A stretch of DNA of 64,000 bases from Gardnerella vaginalis ATCC 14018 = JCM 11026. GTDB lineage: Bacteria > Actinomycetota > Actinomycetes > Actinomycetales > Bifidobacteriaceae. Positions 8,511 through 16,490 of this stretch are shown here, piece by piece (the stretch's first letter is position 1; every line of letters begins with the position of its first letter). The notes below the pieces were generated by a model. It saw nothing but the letters and a program-made list of their open reading frames with translations. It had not been told where the DNA came from and did no database searches. The stretch is from the NCBI RefSeq assembly GCF_001042655.1, contig NZ_AP012332.1, positions 186,001 through 250,000 on the forward strand, written 5' to 3'. A program made the translations under genes and the position numbers.

Positions 8511-8816
8511 AATCTGTTTCGCGTAATCATAGCTTTCTAAAAGTACGTCTAAGCTATGCTTAACATCTGGACCTCCTTTCTGTGAAATATACTCCAGTAT
8601 TTTTGCGTCAGCGGCTGGGTTTGCTATAACCCATTTTCGTAAGTGCGGAATGTTTCTCGCTATGTGCCAAAGTATTTCTTTGTCTGTATTTTCACAGCAT
8701 GCTACTTGTTCTGTGAGAATAATTGGCGGTTTTGGTGGTAGATCTTTTGTTTGTGTTTTATGGAAATTTTCTGTATTTTCTTGTACTTGATTTAAATGTT
8801 CAATATTAATATTCAT
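8505..8816 (-). CDS. Small protein resembling the actinobacterial variant leucine-rich repeat (LRV) domain
   Basis: A 103-residue protein. Its C-terminal part (ILWHIARNIPHLRKWVIANP, then ILEYISQKGGPDVKHSL) resembles the short helical variant-leucine-rich-repeat domain common in Bifidobacterium proteins. The N-terminal 40 residues are polar and probably disordered. The ATG at 8816 has AGGAAG about 9 bases upstream and overlaps the end of the upstream minus-strand gene by 11 bases, so the two are likely translationally coupled. Its stop overlaps the rsmI stop. Function unknown; the domain assignment is by eye and moderate. Confidence 0.6.
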   Translation of the reverse strand: MNINIEHLNQVQENTENFHKTQTKDLPPKPPIILTEQVACCENTDKEILWHIARNIPHLRKWVIANPAADAKILEYISQKGGPDVKHSLDVLLESYDYAKQIS

Positions 8817-9660
8817 AAAAAATATCTTCCTGTTCTATAACGTTTTTTAGCCAATCTTTTGCTTTTTGCGCTCCTGGAAAATGTGGGTTGCTATTTATGA
8901 TTTTTTCGCATTCTTTAAAGCTTGTGCCATATTCTTGAATCAGATTGAAAATTGTGTCTTTTTTGCGTATCTCGTCGTAAATATTTTTAGATGGTGTTAA
9001 TGCTATGTCGCAGATTGTTCGAGCAGGAGATGTTATGCGCAAATCTTTAATCACCTTTTGTTCTCTCTTCAACAATTTTCGTCTGAATACTCGTAATGGA
9101 TGATCATGTGGCACTACACGATAATGGCTGCCAGAGATAATGTCTAATATGTTTGGAATTGTTCCTCCAAGCCAAATCCATGATGCTGTAAACATGCATG
9201 CTGCAGAGTCTCGTGGTATTAGTTTTTTGAGTATTTTGCACCGCCCCTCAATGGACTTTGCAGTGGAATGTGCAAATCCGCTTCTTATTGACAATCGTTC
9301 AAAAGCTCCGAATTTAGATAATTTCTTCATGCACAATGGTCCTGGCAGATGCGTTGTGTCTAGTAAGGTTGGAAGATTTTTACTAATGTCAATGTGTTGA
9401 TTTTTATTGTCGTAATTTTCAAGAATTATTTTTGTTTCTTGAGCTATATCTTTAGTCGTACTGTATTTATTCGCATCATAGTTTCTGCTTTTTGAAGTCT
9501 GTCTTGAAGTCTTTTTTAAATTTTTAGCGATTGGCTTGATTGTGGGTTTATCTGTTCTTTTATTTGTTCGCTTATCGGTTGTTTTGCATGTGTATTTACT
9601 TGTAGTATTAGTCGAATTGTTAATAGTTTTGTTTGCAATAATTTCTGCTTCGTTATTCAT
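8806..9660 (-). CDS. AbiEi-like (type IV antitoxin / DUF559-superfamily style) protein
   Basis: A 284-residue protein starting at the ATG at 9660, behind a strong AAGGAGG; an ATG at 9711 in frame has no such site. The first 90 residues are Thr/Lys/Asn-rich and look disordered. The rest follows the pattern of the AbiEi-like family of actinobacteria: SAACMFTASWIWLGG, a basic strand with RVVPHDHPLRVFRRKL, then DLRITSPARTICDIAL, which corresponds to the family's 'G..VTSPARTLLDLA' signature. No AbiEii-type nucleotidyltransferase toxin is next to it, so a functioning toxin-antitoxin pair is not shown. AT-rich composition and opposite orientation between rsmI and metG suggest an acquired gene pair. 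Confidence 0.6.
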   Translation of the reverse strand: MNNEAEIIANKTINNSTNTTSKYTCKTTDKRTNKRTDKPTIKPIAKNLKKTSRQTSKSRNYDANKYSTTKDIAQETKIILENYDNKNQHIDISKNLPTLLDTTHLPGPLCMKKLSKFGAFERLSIRSGFAHSTAKSIEGRCKILKKLIPRDSAACMFTASWIWLGGTIPNILDIISGSHYRVVPHDHPLRVFRRKLLKREQKVIKDLRITSPARTICDIALTPSKNIYDEIRKKDTIFNLIQEYGTSFKECEKIINSNPHFPGAQKAKDWLKNVIEQEDIFYEY

Positions 9661-9869
9661 AATCCCTCCTTTCTTGTTAGACATAATGATTGGGAATAAT
9701 TTTTTAGACATATGGTTTTAGACAGAATAGATACGTTTGTTCATGTTGTCCATAAGATTTTTGCGAAATGTGTAAAAGTGGATTTTTAAGCATTTTTACA
9801 TTAAAAAATGTGCATATGTGTATATGTTTTTTATTAAGGTGTCCTCGCTGAACAAGATAATATTTGGCT

Positions 9870-11735
9870 ATGAGTCATATTTTGGTGAATGTTGCATGGC
9901 CTTACGCAAATGGCCCTCGTCATATTGGTCACGTTGCAGGATTTGGTGTTCCTTCAGACGTGTATGCGCGTTATGAGCGTATGAAGGGCAATGACGTGCT
10001 TATGGTTTCTGGTACAGACGAACATGGCACGCCGATTTTAGTTGAGGCAGATAAAGAAGGCGTTAGTGCTCAGGAGCTTGCTAACCGCTATAATCGCGTG
10101 ATTACTAAAGATTTGTGCGATTTGGGTTTAAGCTACGATTTGTTTACGCGCACGACTACAGCAAATCATGAGCACGTTGTTCAAGAGATGTTCCGTCAGT
10201 GCTTAAAGAACGGCTACATTTATAAGGGTACTCAAAAGGTTGCGATTTCGCCTTCTACAGGTCGTACTCTTCCAGATCGCTACATTGAGGGCACATGCCC
10301 ACTTTGCGGCGCGGATGGAGCTAGAGGCGACCAGTGCGATGCTTGCGGTAATGAGCTTGATCCAGATGAGCTTATTAATCCTGTATCCAAGATTAACGGC
10401 GAAACTCCGCGATTTGAAGAAACAGAGCATTACTTCCTCGATTTGCCTGCTTTAGCTGATGCTAATTTAAGCTGGCTTAATTCAAGGGATGGTTGGCGTA
10501 CAAATGTTATTAACTTCTCGATTGGATTATTTAAGGAAGTTAAGCCTCGAGCTATAACTCGTGATATTGACTGGGGTATTCCTGTTCCTGTAGAAGGATG
10601 GGTTGATAACCCGAATAAGCGCCTGTACGTGTGGTTTGACGCTGTTATTGGCTACTTGTCTGCATCTATTGAATGGGCACGCCGTCAAGGTAAGCCGGAT
10701 GCTTGGCGCGATTGGTGGTGTGACCCTAAGTCTCCTGGCTATTACTTTATGGGCAAAGATAACATCACCTTCCATTCTCAGATTTGGCCTTCAGAAATGC
10801 TTGCATATAATGGCGCTGGCTCTAAGGGTGGCGAGGCTGGAGTTTATGGCCCGTTGAATATGCCTGAGCAAGTTGTTGCTTCTGAGTTTATGACTATGGA
10901 AGGCAAGAAGTTCAGTTCTTCGCGTGGAATTGTGATTTACGTGAAGGATATTTTGGCGCGTTATCCTGTGGATGCTGTGCGTTACTACATTTCTATTGCT
11001 GGTCCTGAAAATTCTGATGCCGACTTTACTTGGGCAGAATTTGTTCGTCATAATAACGAAGAGCTTGCTGCCAGCTGGGGTAATTTGGTAAATCGTGTCG
11101 CTAATTTGATTCATAAGAATTTCGGAGAGATTCCTGCTCTGGATGAAAATTCAATGACAGATATGGATCGCGCTTTGCTCGATCAAACCTCTAATGCTTT
11201 TGAGATTGTTGGTGGTTTGATTGAACGTCATCATCAGAAGAATGCGCTTAACGAGGCAATGCGTGTTGTGTCGGATATCAACAAGTACATTTCTGCAACT
11301 GAGCCTTGGAAGATTAAAGATGATGAAGCACGTCTTGGTACTGTTTTGCACGTTGCAGCTCAAGCTGTTTCTGATGCTAATCATTTACTTGCTCCATTCT
11401 TGCCGCATTCTGCGCAAAAAGTGTGGGAAGCTCTTGGTGGTACGGGTGTGTTCTCGCCTCTGCCAAGAATTGAAGAGGTGACTGACTTAGATAATCCAGA
11501 TTTTAAGTATCCGATTATTACTGGCGACTATCGTCTTGGCGAAACTGTCCACCCATGGGAGAGCGAAGAATTAGTGACTGGTACACCTGTCGCTAAGCCA
11601 ACTCCGATTTTTGCCAAAATTCCTAAAGAGGCTATTGATGAGGAGCTTGAGCGTTTTGAATCTGCGCTTGCCGCTCGTCGTAAAGCTGACGAAGAAAGAT
11701 TGGCTGCAGCTAAAAAATCACTAGAATCTAAGTGA
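9870..11735 (+). CDS. metG: Methionyl-tRNA synthetase
   Basis: MetRS charges tRNA-Met. The ATG at 9870 gives 621 residues and starts [21 protein letters not shown], with the class I HIGH signature at residues 18-21. A zinc knuckle with CPLC...CDAC is near residues 143-160, and the KMSKS equivalent is KFSSSRG near 350. The anticodon-binding helical domain follows. There is no C-terminal EMAP-II domain, unlike longer MetRS proteins; the tail is a charged helix ([23 protein letters not shown]). A clear Shine-Dalgarno was not found before this start; a TTG at 9864 in frame is an alternative. Confidence 0.95.
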   Translation: MSHILVNVAWPYANGPRHIGHVAGFGVPSDVYARYERMKGNDVLMVSGTDEHGTPILVEADKEGVSAQELANRYNRVITKDLCDLGLSYDLFTRTTTANHEHVVQEMFRQCLKNGYIYKGTQKVAISPSTGRTLPDRYIEGTCPLCGADGARGDQCDACGNELDPDELINPVSKINGETPRFEETEHYFLDLPALADANLSWLNSRDGWRTNVINFSIGLFKEVKPRAITRDIDWGIPVPVEGWVDNPNKRLYVWFDAVIGYLSASIEWARRQGKPDAWRDWWCDPKSPGYYFMGKDNITFHSQIWPSEMLAYNGAGSKGGEAGVYGPLNMPEQVVASEFMTMEGKKFSSSRGIVIYVKDILARYPVDAVRYYISIAGPENSDADFTWAEFVRHNNEELAASWGNLVNRVANLIHKNFGEIPALDENSMTDMDRALLDQTSNAFEIVGGLIERHHQKNALNEAMRVVSDINKYISATEPWKIKDDEARLGTVLHVAAQAVSDANHLLAPFLPHSAQKVWEALGGTGVFSPLPRIEEVTDLDNPDFKYPIITGDYRLGETVHPWESEELVTGTPVAKPTPIFAKIPKEAIDEELERFESALAARRKADEERLAAAKKSLESK

Positions 11736-11857
11736 TTAAACGAAAAATTTTAAGTTATAGTGATGCATGTAACAAAAAATAGGTTGACTATCAGGATTTA
11801 AAAAATTTTTTAAGGAAATTTTTAGGTTATATGCGTGTTTTGCGAGAAAAGTGTGGT

Positions 11858-11990
11858 TATAATGAGTATTGCTGATGGTTATCCATCAGTGAGGTTCGTT
11901 CGCGAACCCCATAACTGAAACCTTCTTCTCTCTTTCTCTCTGCCCCGGTGGGTCTTCTCTTTCCCACCGGGCTTCTTTTATCTTTTTTAA
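11858..11990 (+). ncRNA. Candidate small RNA with its own promoter and terminator
   Basis: A perfect -10 hexamer TATAAT (11858-11863) predicts transcription from about 11870. The predicted RNA of about 105-115 bases would fold into hairpin 1 (CTGATGG 11872-11878 with CCATCAG 11883-11889), hairpin 2 (GGTTCG 11893-11898, UUCG loop, CGAACC 11903-11908), a pyrimidine-rich single-stranded stretch (about 11919-11941, CCTTCTTCTCTCTTTC), and a strong terminator (CCCGGTGGG 11944-11952 with CCCACCGGG 11963-11971, then T-rich). No ORF with an RBS fits. The -35 is poor. It is not 4.5S, 6S or tmRNA by any signature I know. The terminator could also serve metG. Confidence 0.55.
11944..11987 (+). terminator. 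Strong GC-rich terminator
   Basis: The 9-bp perfect stem CCCGGTGGG/CCCACCGGG with a 10-base loop is followed by CTTCTTTTATCTTTTTT. It ends the candidate small RNA and any read-through from metG. Confidence 0.8.
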
Positions 11991-12040
11991 CTGTTCGCCG
12001 CTTACCCTACCATTTGTTCCTTTATTTCTGCCAAGTGTGG

Positions 12041-12134
12041 TGGAGATTCGAGATTTTTCGCAGCGAATGAAGCGAACCTCAGCATGAAATGGTGACTCGC
12101 CGAGAGAGCAAGAAAAATCGAGAATCTCGGTGAT
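12041..12134. repeat. MITE-like element B (short form)
   Basis: Terminal inverted repeats GAGATTCGAGATTTTTC (12043-12059) and the reverse-complement-matching right end (12108-12134) enclose only about 94 bases. The right 70 bases, including CAGCATGAAATGGTGA, match the right end of element A (about 6396-6470), and similarity continues a little past the TIR (ATACGCAA). It has no coding capacity. Confidence 0.65.
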
Positions 12135-12163
12135 CAAGCAATACGCAATTGTTCAAGTACGTA

Positions 12164-12348
12164 AGAGGGCTGGGTGATTCTTGGTCGAACAGTATAAGAG
12201 CGGCAGCCGATATCAAACAATCCAATGATCAACCACTACAAACAAACTTCAACCCAAAAACAAAAATCAAAGACAAAACGGAACAACCGCAACTCTAGAC
12301 TACACGTAATAGGCGGAGCGTTGTGAGACAAGAATTAGCCAGCCCTCT
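12164..12348. repeat. 185-bp segment bounded by about 20-bp imperfect inverted repeats
   Basis: AGAGGGCTGG followed by GTGATTCTTG at 12164-12183 corresponds to the reverse complement of 12328-12348 with few mismatches. The interior is A/C-rich and carries no ORF. It directly follows element B and looks like another small non-autonomous element or a long-range RNA stem. Confidence 0.5.
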
Positions 12349-12376
12349 AGCAACAGTAAACAGAGAATGTCGCGAG

Positions 12377-12532
12377 CGTTATATTTGCATCACGAGCGAG
12401 ACAAATGTAACGAAATTAAGCCAAAAAACGTTACAAATATCTCATCGATGATGCAAATATAACGAAATTAAGCCAAAAATCGTTACAAATGTCTCACGAG
12501 AGAGACAAATCTAACGAATTTGGGTCAAAAAA
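12377..12532. repeat. Three tandem 52-bp units, each a palindrome
   Basis: Units start at 12377, 12429 and 12481, exactly 52 bases apart. Each begins CGTTA(C/T)A, contains a central dyad of the type ACAAATGTCTC ... GAGACAAATCTAACG, and ends in AAATTAAGCCAAAAA or a variant. There are no unique spacers, so this is not a CRISPR array. It lies just beyond the pepC terminator. Confidence 0.75.
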
Positions 12533-12560
12533 ACGCAGACTGCGTTGGCAATCTGCGTTT
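12531..12560 (-). terminator. Terminator of pepC
   Basis: AAACGCAGA (12531-12539) pairs with TCTGCGTTT (12552-12560). Read on the minus strand, the stem lies about 28 bases after the pepC stop and is followed by a T-run (the AAAAAA before 12531). Confidence 0.75.
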
Positions 12561-12587
12561 ATAAATCAGTTACACTCTATATCGAGT

Positions 12588-14027
12588 TTAGCGGCAGCGC
12601 TTTGAAAGCGGCTCCCATGGTTCAAGCATTACTGGCTCTTGGTCTAAGATAGCTAGAGTTGCTTCGTCGAGATACTTCTTGTTGATGATTACCTCGGTAA
12701 CGTAGCGGTCGAACCACTGCGCGGATCCAACATAGTATCCGTCTTCGCCGTTATCCTTGCCCCAGCTATTCTCAATCTTCCAGCGATCTGGCTCGCCGTT
12801 TTCATTGAGGTTCACACCTGTGAATGTCATTGCATGGTTGCCTGGGCAATCCATGTATTCCAAACCTTTAGCTTTGTCGAATGTGAATTTCACATCAAAC
12901 AGTTCATCTACGCGCACAACTGCAGGATCAAAGAATCCATCTTGTCGGAGTGAGAACTGAGTGCAATCGCATGCGAACCAGATTGGATGTCCGTCTTTTA
13001 GCTGATCGACAGCTGCTTTTCGGAATACTTCAATTGGAACGTTAACAAATTCCAGTTCTTCAGTTTCAGCTACGTTCGTGCTGTACTTTAACTGATAGAG
13101 CTTGTTGAACGGAGTGCGTTTCATAGGTGAGTTGCACATTGTTACGAAGTCGTTTACGTCAATTGGAACGTATTTCTTTGCGAATTCTAGTGGTGTAATT
13201 CCATATTCGCGAATCATTGGACGATCGTCTTTGCCAGTCTTTGGCTTTTCGTCTTTCTTTTCGTCTTCTTTGGCTTCGTTCTTTTTGTCGTCCTTTTCGT
13301 CCTTCTTATCGTCGTCATCTTTAGTACGTGCAATAAAGTCGAAGCGCTCTGGTGGCTCGCCAAGTGCGATAGCTGTCATACGGTATACGGTTTCAAGGTC
13401 GCGGATTTTCATTTCGCGCAACTCTTCTATGGAAGTACCATTCTTGTGTGCTTCGCGCAATTCAGCCGCGAATTCGCGCAACTTGGTATTTATGTATTGT
13501 ACGAATGCATCTGAGTCAATAGCATTTTGTGAATCTGGGTATGCGCTCTTTGGCACGAGTCCGTACTTGTTTACCAAGTTAACGAACATTTGCCACCATC
13601 CGCCGTCGTCGATCGGACCGTAGTTAATGTTTTCAAAGATTCGACTATCTAGGGTTTCGTCTAATGTTGCCAACACGTTTTCCAAGTACGCATTTGCCTT
13701 TTCAATCTTGTCCCAGAAGAACAAGTAGCTTTCGGAAAACTCGAAGTCGTCTAAATTCCACTTGTGCATTAATTCGTAACGCAAAGTGTTAAGGGAAGCG
13801 AACATCCAGCAACGTCCAGAGTGCTGTTGGTTTGTTATTGATCCTTGTTTTAATTCTATGGAGAAGTTGCGTGGTAAAGCGCGTTGTCCTTGATAGCTTG
13901 TTGCAGCTTTAAGAACGCCGCTTGCTACAGAAGCGTTTGCGGCTACTCGATTTGCTCGCTGTTCGTTAAAATGCTTGGAATATTCGCGCACGTTGTCTAT
14001 GGTAACGGCTTTTACGTTTTCAGACAT
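12588..14027 (-). CDS. pepC: Aminopeptidase C (bleomycin hydrolase family, C1 cysteine peptidase)
   Basis: A cytoplasmic, usually hexameric aminopeptidase that trims peptides. The ATG at 14027 follows AAAGGAGATAT and gives 479 residues. The papain-like triad is intact: Cys73 in SGRCWMFASLN, His398 in PGNHAMTF and Asn420 in IENSWG. Residues 236-269 are an unusual Lys/Asp/Glu run (KDDDDKKDEKDDKKNEAK...), about 34 residues long, which accounts for the protein being longer than the usual 440-450. The tail lacks an obvious export signal. Its neighbour across the intergenic region is a peptide importer, which would supply substrates. Confidence 0.94.
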   Translation of the reverse strand: MSENVKAVTIDNVREYSKHFNEQRANRVAANASVASGVLKAATSYQGQRALPRNFSIELKQGSITNQQHSGRCWMFASLNTLRYELMHKWNLDDFEFSESYLFFWDKIEKANAYLENVLATLDETLDSRIFENINYGPIDDGGWWQMFVNLVNKYGLVPKSAYPDSQNAIDSDAFVQYINTKLREFAAELREAHKNGTSIEELREMKIRDLETVYRMTAIALGEPPERFDFIARTKDDDDKKDEKDDKKNEAKEDEKKDEKPKTGKDDRPMIREYGITPLEFAKKYVPIDVNDFVTMCNSPMKRTPFNKLYQLKYSTNVAETEELEFVNVPIEVFRKAAVDQLKDGHPIWFACDCTQFSLRQDGFFDPAVVRVDELFDVKFTFDKAKGLEYMDCPGNHAMTFTGVNLNENGEPDRWKIENSWGKDNGEDGYYVGSAQWFDRYVTEVIINKKYLDEATLAILDQEPVMLEPWEPLSKRCR

Positions 14028-14513
14028 ATATCTCCTTTTGTTGTTAGGTTGAAAATAGGCGAATAAGCGTTATTGTAGCGTGTTCAATGCACGAGTAGCG
14101 TTTTGCGTGGTCTGTGCTTTTTTAATAGGATGCTAGTAAAACTAATTGCAATGTGTTTTGTTAGTACGAAATGTTATTGTATTTACACTTTTATTACGAT
14201 TTACGAAACTAATTTTCGTAAAATTTAAATAATTCCGTTAAATATTCTGATGTTTTGTTGATTTTGTGTATTAATTTTTGTGATAATTGATATTTATTCC
14301 GTATTATTGCATGTTTATTTTAAGCAATGTACATAGGTTAGCTAAAAATATACTAATTACATGTCCCATTTATGAGGGCTTACTTAAGTGTGCCTTGAGT
14401 ATGCTTTTGATTTGCTTTTGCAACTGGGTATAGCAAACGATGGCAGTGTGCAAGCTTTAGGCTTGCAGTTACCAGATGGAGGTAACAATGGTTAGACGTA
14501 GAAAAGAGTCACA
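14028..14513. promoter_or_regulatory. pepC / peptide-importer intergenic region with operator-like palindrome
   Basis: This AT-rich divergent control region of about 486 bases contains a perfect 9-bp inverted repeat, TTTACGAAA (14200-14208) and TTTCGTAAA (14214-14222), with a 5-base gap. It also has a hairpin TGCAAGC/GCTTGCA shortly before the importer genes (about 14450-14467). No clear consensus promoter was identified. Confidence 0.4.
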
Positions 14514-14517
14514 ATGA
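14488..14517 (+). CDS. Nine-codon leader peptide overlapping the permease start
   Basis: A mini-ORF, ATG GTT AGA CGT AGA AAA GAG TCA CAA TGA (MVRRRKESQ), sits behind a good RBS (GATGGAGGTAAC). Its TGA overlaps the permease start in ATGA (14514-14517). The permease itself has no comparably good Shine-Dalgarno, so the small ORF probably feeds ribosomes to it by termination-reinitiation. Confidence 0.5.
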   Translation: MVRRRKESQ

Positions 14518-15497
14518 TACGATACATCGTTAAACGATGCCTGAATTATGTTGTGATGCTGTTTGTCTCCGTATCCATGACGTATTTCTTGGCAAGTGCT
14601 TTTATGGATCCGCGATCGAATTATATGTCTAGGCATCCGCATCCACCAATTCCTTCGATTAACCGTTCTTTGGATTTGGCGAACATTAACGACCAAACTC
14701 CAGTTATTACGAGATATTTGCGTTGGATTACTGGCGTTCTTACTCGTTGGGATTGGGGATTAAGCCCAGAGCAGGCTCCTGTTGGTCCTGCGATTGCGGC
14801 TCGTATTGGTGCGTCTGTCCAATTAGTTACTTGCGCAACTGTTCTTGGTATTGTTTTCGGTGTTAGTGTTGGCGTTTATACTGCTATTCGTCAGTACAAG
14901 TGGCAGGATCGAGTTCTTAACTCTATTGCTACGTTCTTGCTTGTTGTTCCAGCTGCTGTGTTTGGATTGCTTATTGTGTTAGCTGCAATTAGCGTTAACA
15001 ATGCTGCTGGCTCTCGTTTATTCTTTGTTACGGGATTGCATTCTTATCAAGGTTCTAACCCTATTGCTTTTGTTCTTGACTTCTTACAGCATTTGATTTT
15101 GCCGACAATTGTTATGACTGTTCCTGGCATGGTTGGATACCATCTTACGCAGCGCACTTATTTGCTTGACACTATGAATGCTGATTATGTTCGCACTGCT
15201 CGTGCTAAGGGCTTGCCTTTGAACATTGCTATTCGCCGCCACGCTTTGCGTACTTCGTTGATTCCTACAGCCGTAGATGTTGCCTTCTCAATTGCAGGTG
15301 TGTTTACGGGCGCCGTTATTACTGAAACCGTGTTTGCAATTAACGGTTTGGGTAGCTATTTTGTGCAGACGATTTCTAATAACGACATTAATGGTTCTGT
15401 TGCTATTGCTGCATTCGGAGCTGTGTGTACTTTGGCTGGAGCTTTGCTGGCAGATATCTTCTCTGCTTGGCTTGATCCTCGTATTCGCTTGAATTAA
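14514..15497 (+). CDS. Peptide ABC transporter permease, DppB/OppB type
   Basis: An inner-membrane permease of 327 residues with an N-terminal helix MIRYIVKRCLNYVVMLFVSVS and the binding-protein-dependent permease core; the EAA-like loop reads DYVRTARAKGLPLNIAIRRHALR. With the next two genes and the lipoprotein at 18712 it forms an oligo/dipeptide importer. The ATG overlaps the stop of a 9-codon leader ORF. Spacing to the next gene is 25 bases, so they are cotranscribed. Confidence 0.9.
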   Translation: MIRYIVKRCLNYVVMLFVSVSMTYFLASAFMDPRSNYMSRHPHPPIPSINRSLDLANINDQTPVITRYLRWITGVLTRWDWGLSPEQAPVGPAIAARIGASVQLVTCATVLGIVFGVSVGVYTAIRQYKWQDRVLNSIATFLLVVPAAVFGLLIVLAAISVNNAAGSRLFFVTGLHSYQGSNPIAFVLDFLQHLILPTIVMTVPGMVGYHLTQRTYLLDTMNADYVRTARAKGLPLNIAIRRHALRTSLIPTAVDVAFSIAGVFTGAVITETVFAINGLGSYFVQTISNNDINGSVAIAAFGAVCTLAGALLADIFSAWLDPRIRLN

Positions 15498-15522
15498 TTG
15501 TGCAACAGTGTAGGTGATTGAT

Positions 15523-16470
15523 ATGAGTAAAAAAGATGTATCTTCAAAGTCTCAAGAGTCTGTTGCAGACAAAAAGGCAAATGCTAATTCTTGGGGTAAT
15601 TTTAAGCGAACTGGCAAAATTACGCTTTATACGCGTCGCTTCTTTAGGCGACCGTCTGCCGTCGTTGGCTTGGTTTTGCTTGTGTTCTTGATTCTTCTTG
15701 CTTTGTTTGGATCTAAGATTAGTAAGTGGGGCTACGATGAGCCTGATTTTACGGCTCTTGCAACTCCTCCTAGCGCAGAGCATTGGCTTGGTACAACTCC
15801 TGGCGGATCAGACATGTATGCAATGGTTGTTCGCGGACTTGGTCGCTCACTTTCTATTGGCATTGTAAGCTCCATTTCTATTACAATTATTGCTGCTTTG
15901 GTTGGTACTGCTATTTCTTACTTTGAGGGTTGGTTTGAGCAAGTTGGCATGTGGGTTTTGGACATGCTTTTGATTGTTCCATCCTTCTTGCTTATTGCTT
16001 TGATTGTTAGCTCCGCGACTGGTGGCAATGATTGGCTTTGGCTTGCGTTTGGTATGACTTCCTTTGGTTGGATTGGTTATGCTCGTACGCTTAGAACTTT
16101 GACTTTGAGTTTGCGCGAGCGTGAATATGTGCGCGCAGCCAAGTTTGAAGGTGTTTCTTCGTTCCGCATTATTGTTCGCCACCTTGTTCCAAATCTTGGT
16201 TCTGTATTGATTATTAATACGGTTCTCGGTGTTATTGGTGCAATCAACGGCGAAACCGCATTGAGCTTCTTGGGTCTTGGTATCAAGGCTCCAGATACTT
16301 CTTTGGGTACTCTTCTTAATGTTGGTCAAAGTAGCGTTATGACCTCTCCTTGGGTTCTTTTGGTTCCTTCTGCGGTTTTGGTTATTTTGACTTTCTCTGT
16401 TCAGCTTATTGGCGATGGTCTTCGCGATGCGATTGATCCATATTCTAGGTCTGTTGGTAAGGCCGAGTAA
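15523..16470 (+). CDS. Peptide ABC transporter permease, DppC/OppC type
   Basis: The second permease subunit, 315 residues from the ATG at 15523 (GTAGGTG upstream; a TTG at 15514 is in frame). The first 35 residues are polar and cytoplasmic; then come a first helix (VVGLVLLVFLILLALFG), the periplasmic-type loop with HWLGTTPGGSDMYAMVVRG, and the core with an EAA loop REYVRAAKFEGVSSFRIIVRH. This order is characteristic of the OppC branch. It is in an operon with 14514 and 16491. Confidence 0.9.
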   Translation: MSKKDVSSKSQESVADKKANANSWGNFKRTGKITLYTRRFFRRPSAVVGLVLLVFLILLALFGSKISKWGYDEPDFTALATPPSAEHWLGTTPGGSDMYAMVVRGLGRSLSIGIVSSISITIIAALVGTAISYFEGWFEQVGMWVLDMLLIVPSFLLIALIVSSATGGNDWLWLAFGMTSFGWIGYARTLRTLTLSLREREYVRAAKFEGVSSFRIIVRHLVPNLGSVLIINTVLGVIGAINGETALSFLGLGIKAPDTSLGTLLNVGQSSVMTSPWVLLVPSAVLVILTFSVQLIGDGLRDAIDPYSRSVGKAE

Positions 16471-16490
16471 GGCTTGTTGGAGGTTTAAAC

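Noticed and set aside
11870..11990. 4.5S (SRP) RNA or 6S RNA
   Set aside because: The SRP core (GGUCAGGUCCGGAAGGAAGC-like) is absent, and the element is too short and lacks the large central bubble of 6S RNA.
11886..12137. Minus-strand ORF of 83 residues
   Set aside because: It overlaps the small-RNA terminator and element B, has no RBS, and is not coherent.
12377..12532. Possible CRISPR array
   Set aside because: The three 52-bp units are contiguous and similar over their whole length; there are no unique spacers and no cas genes in the window.
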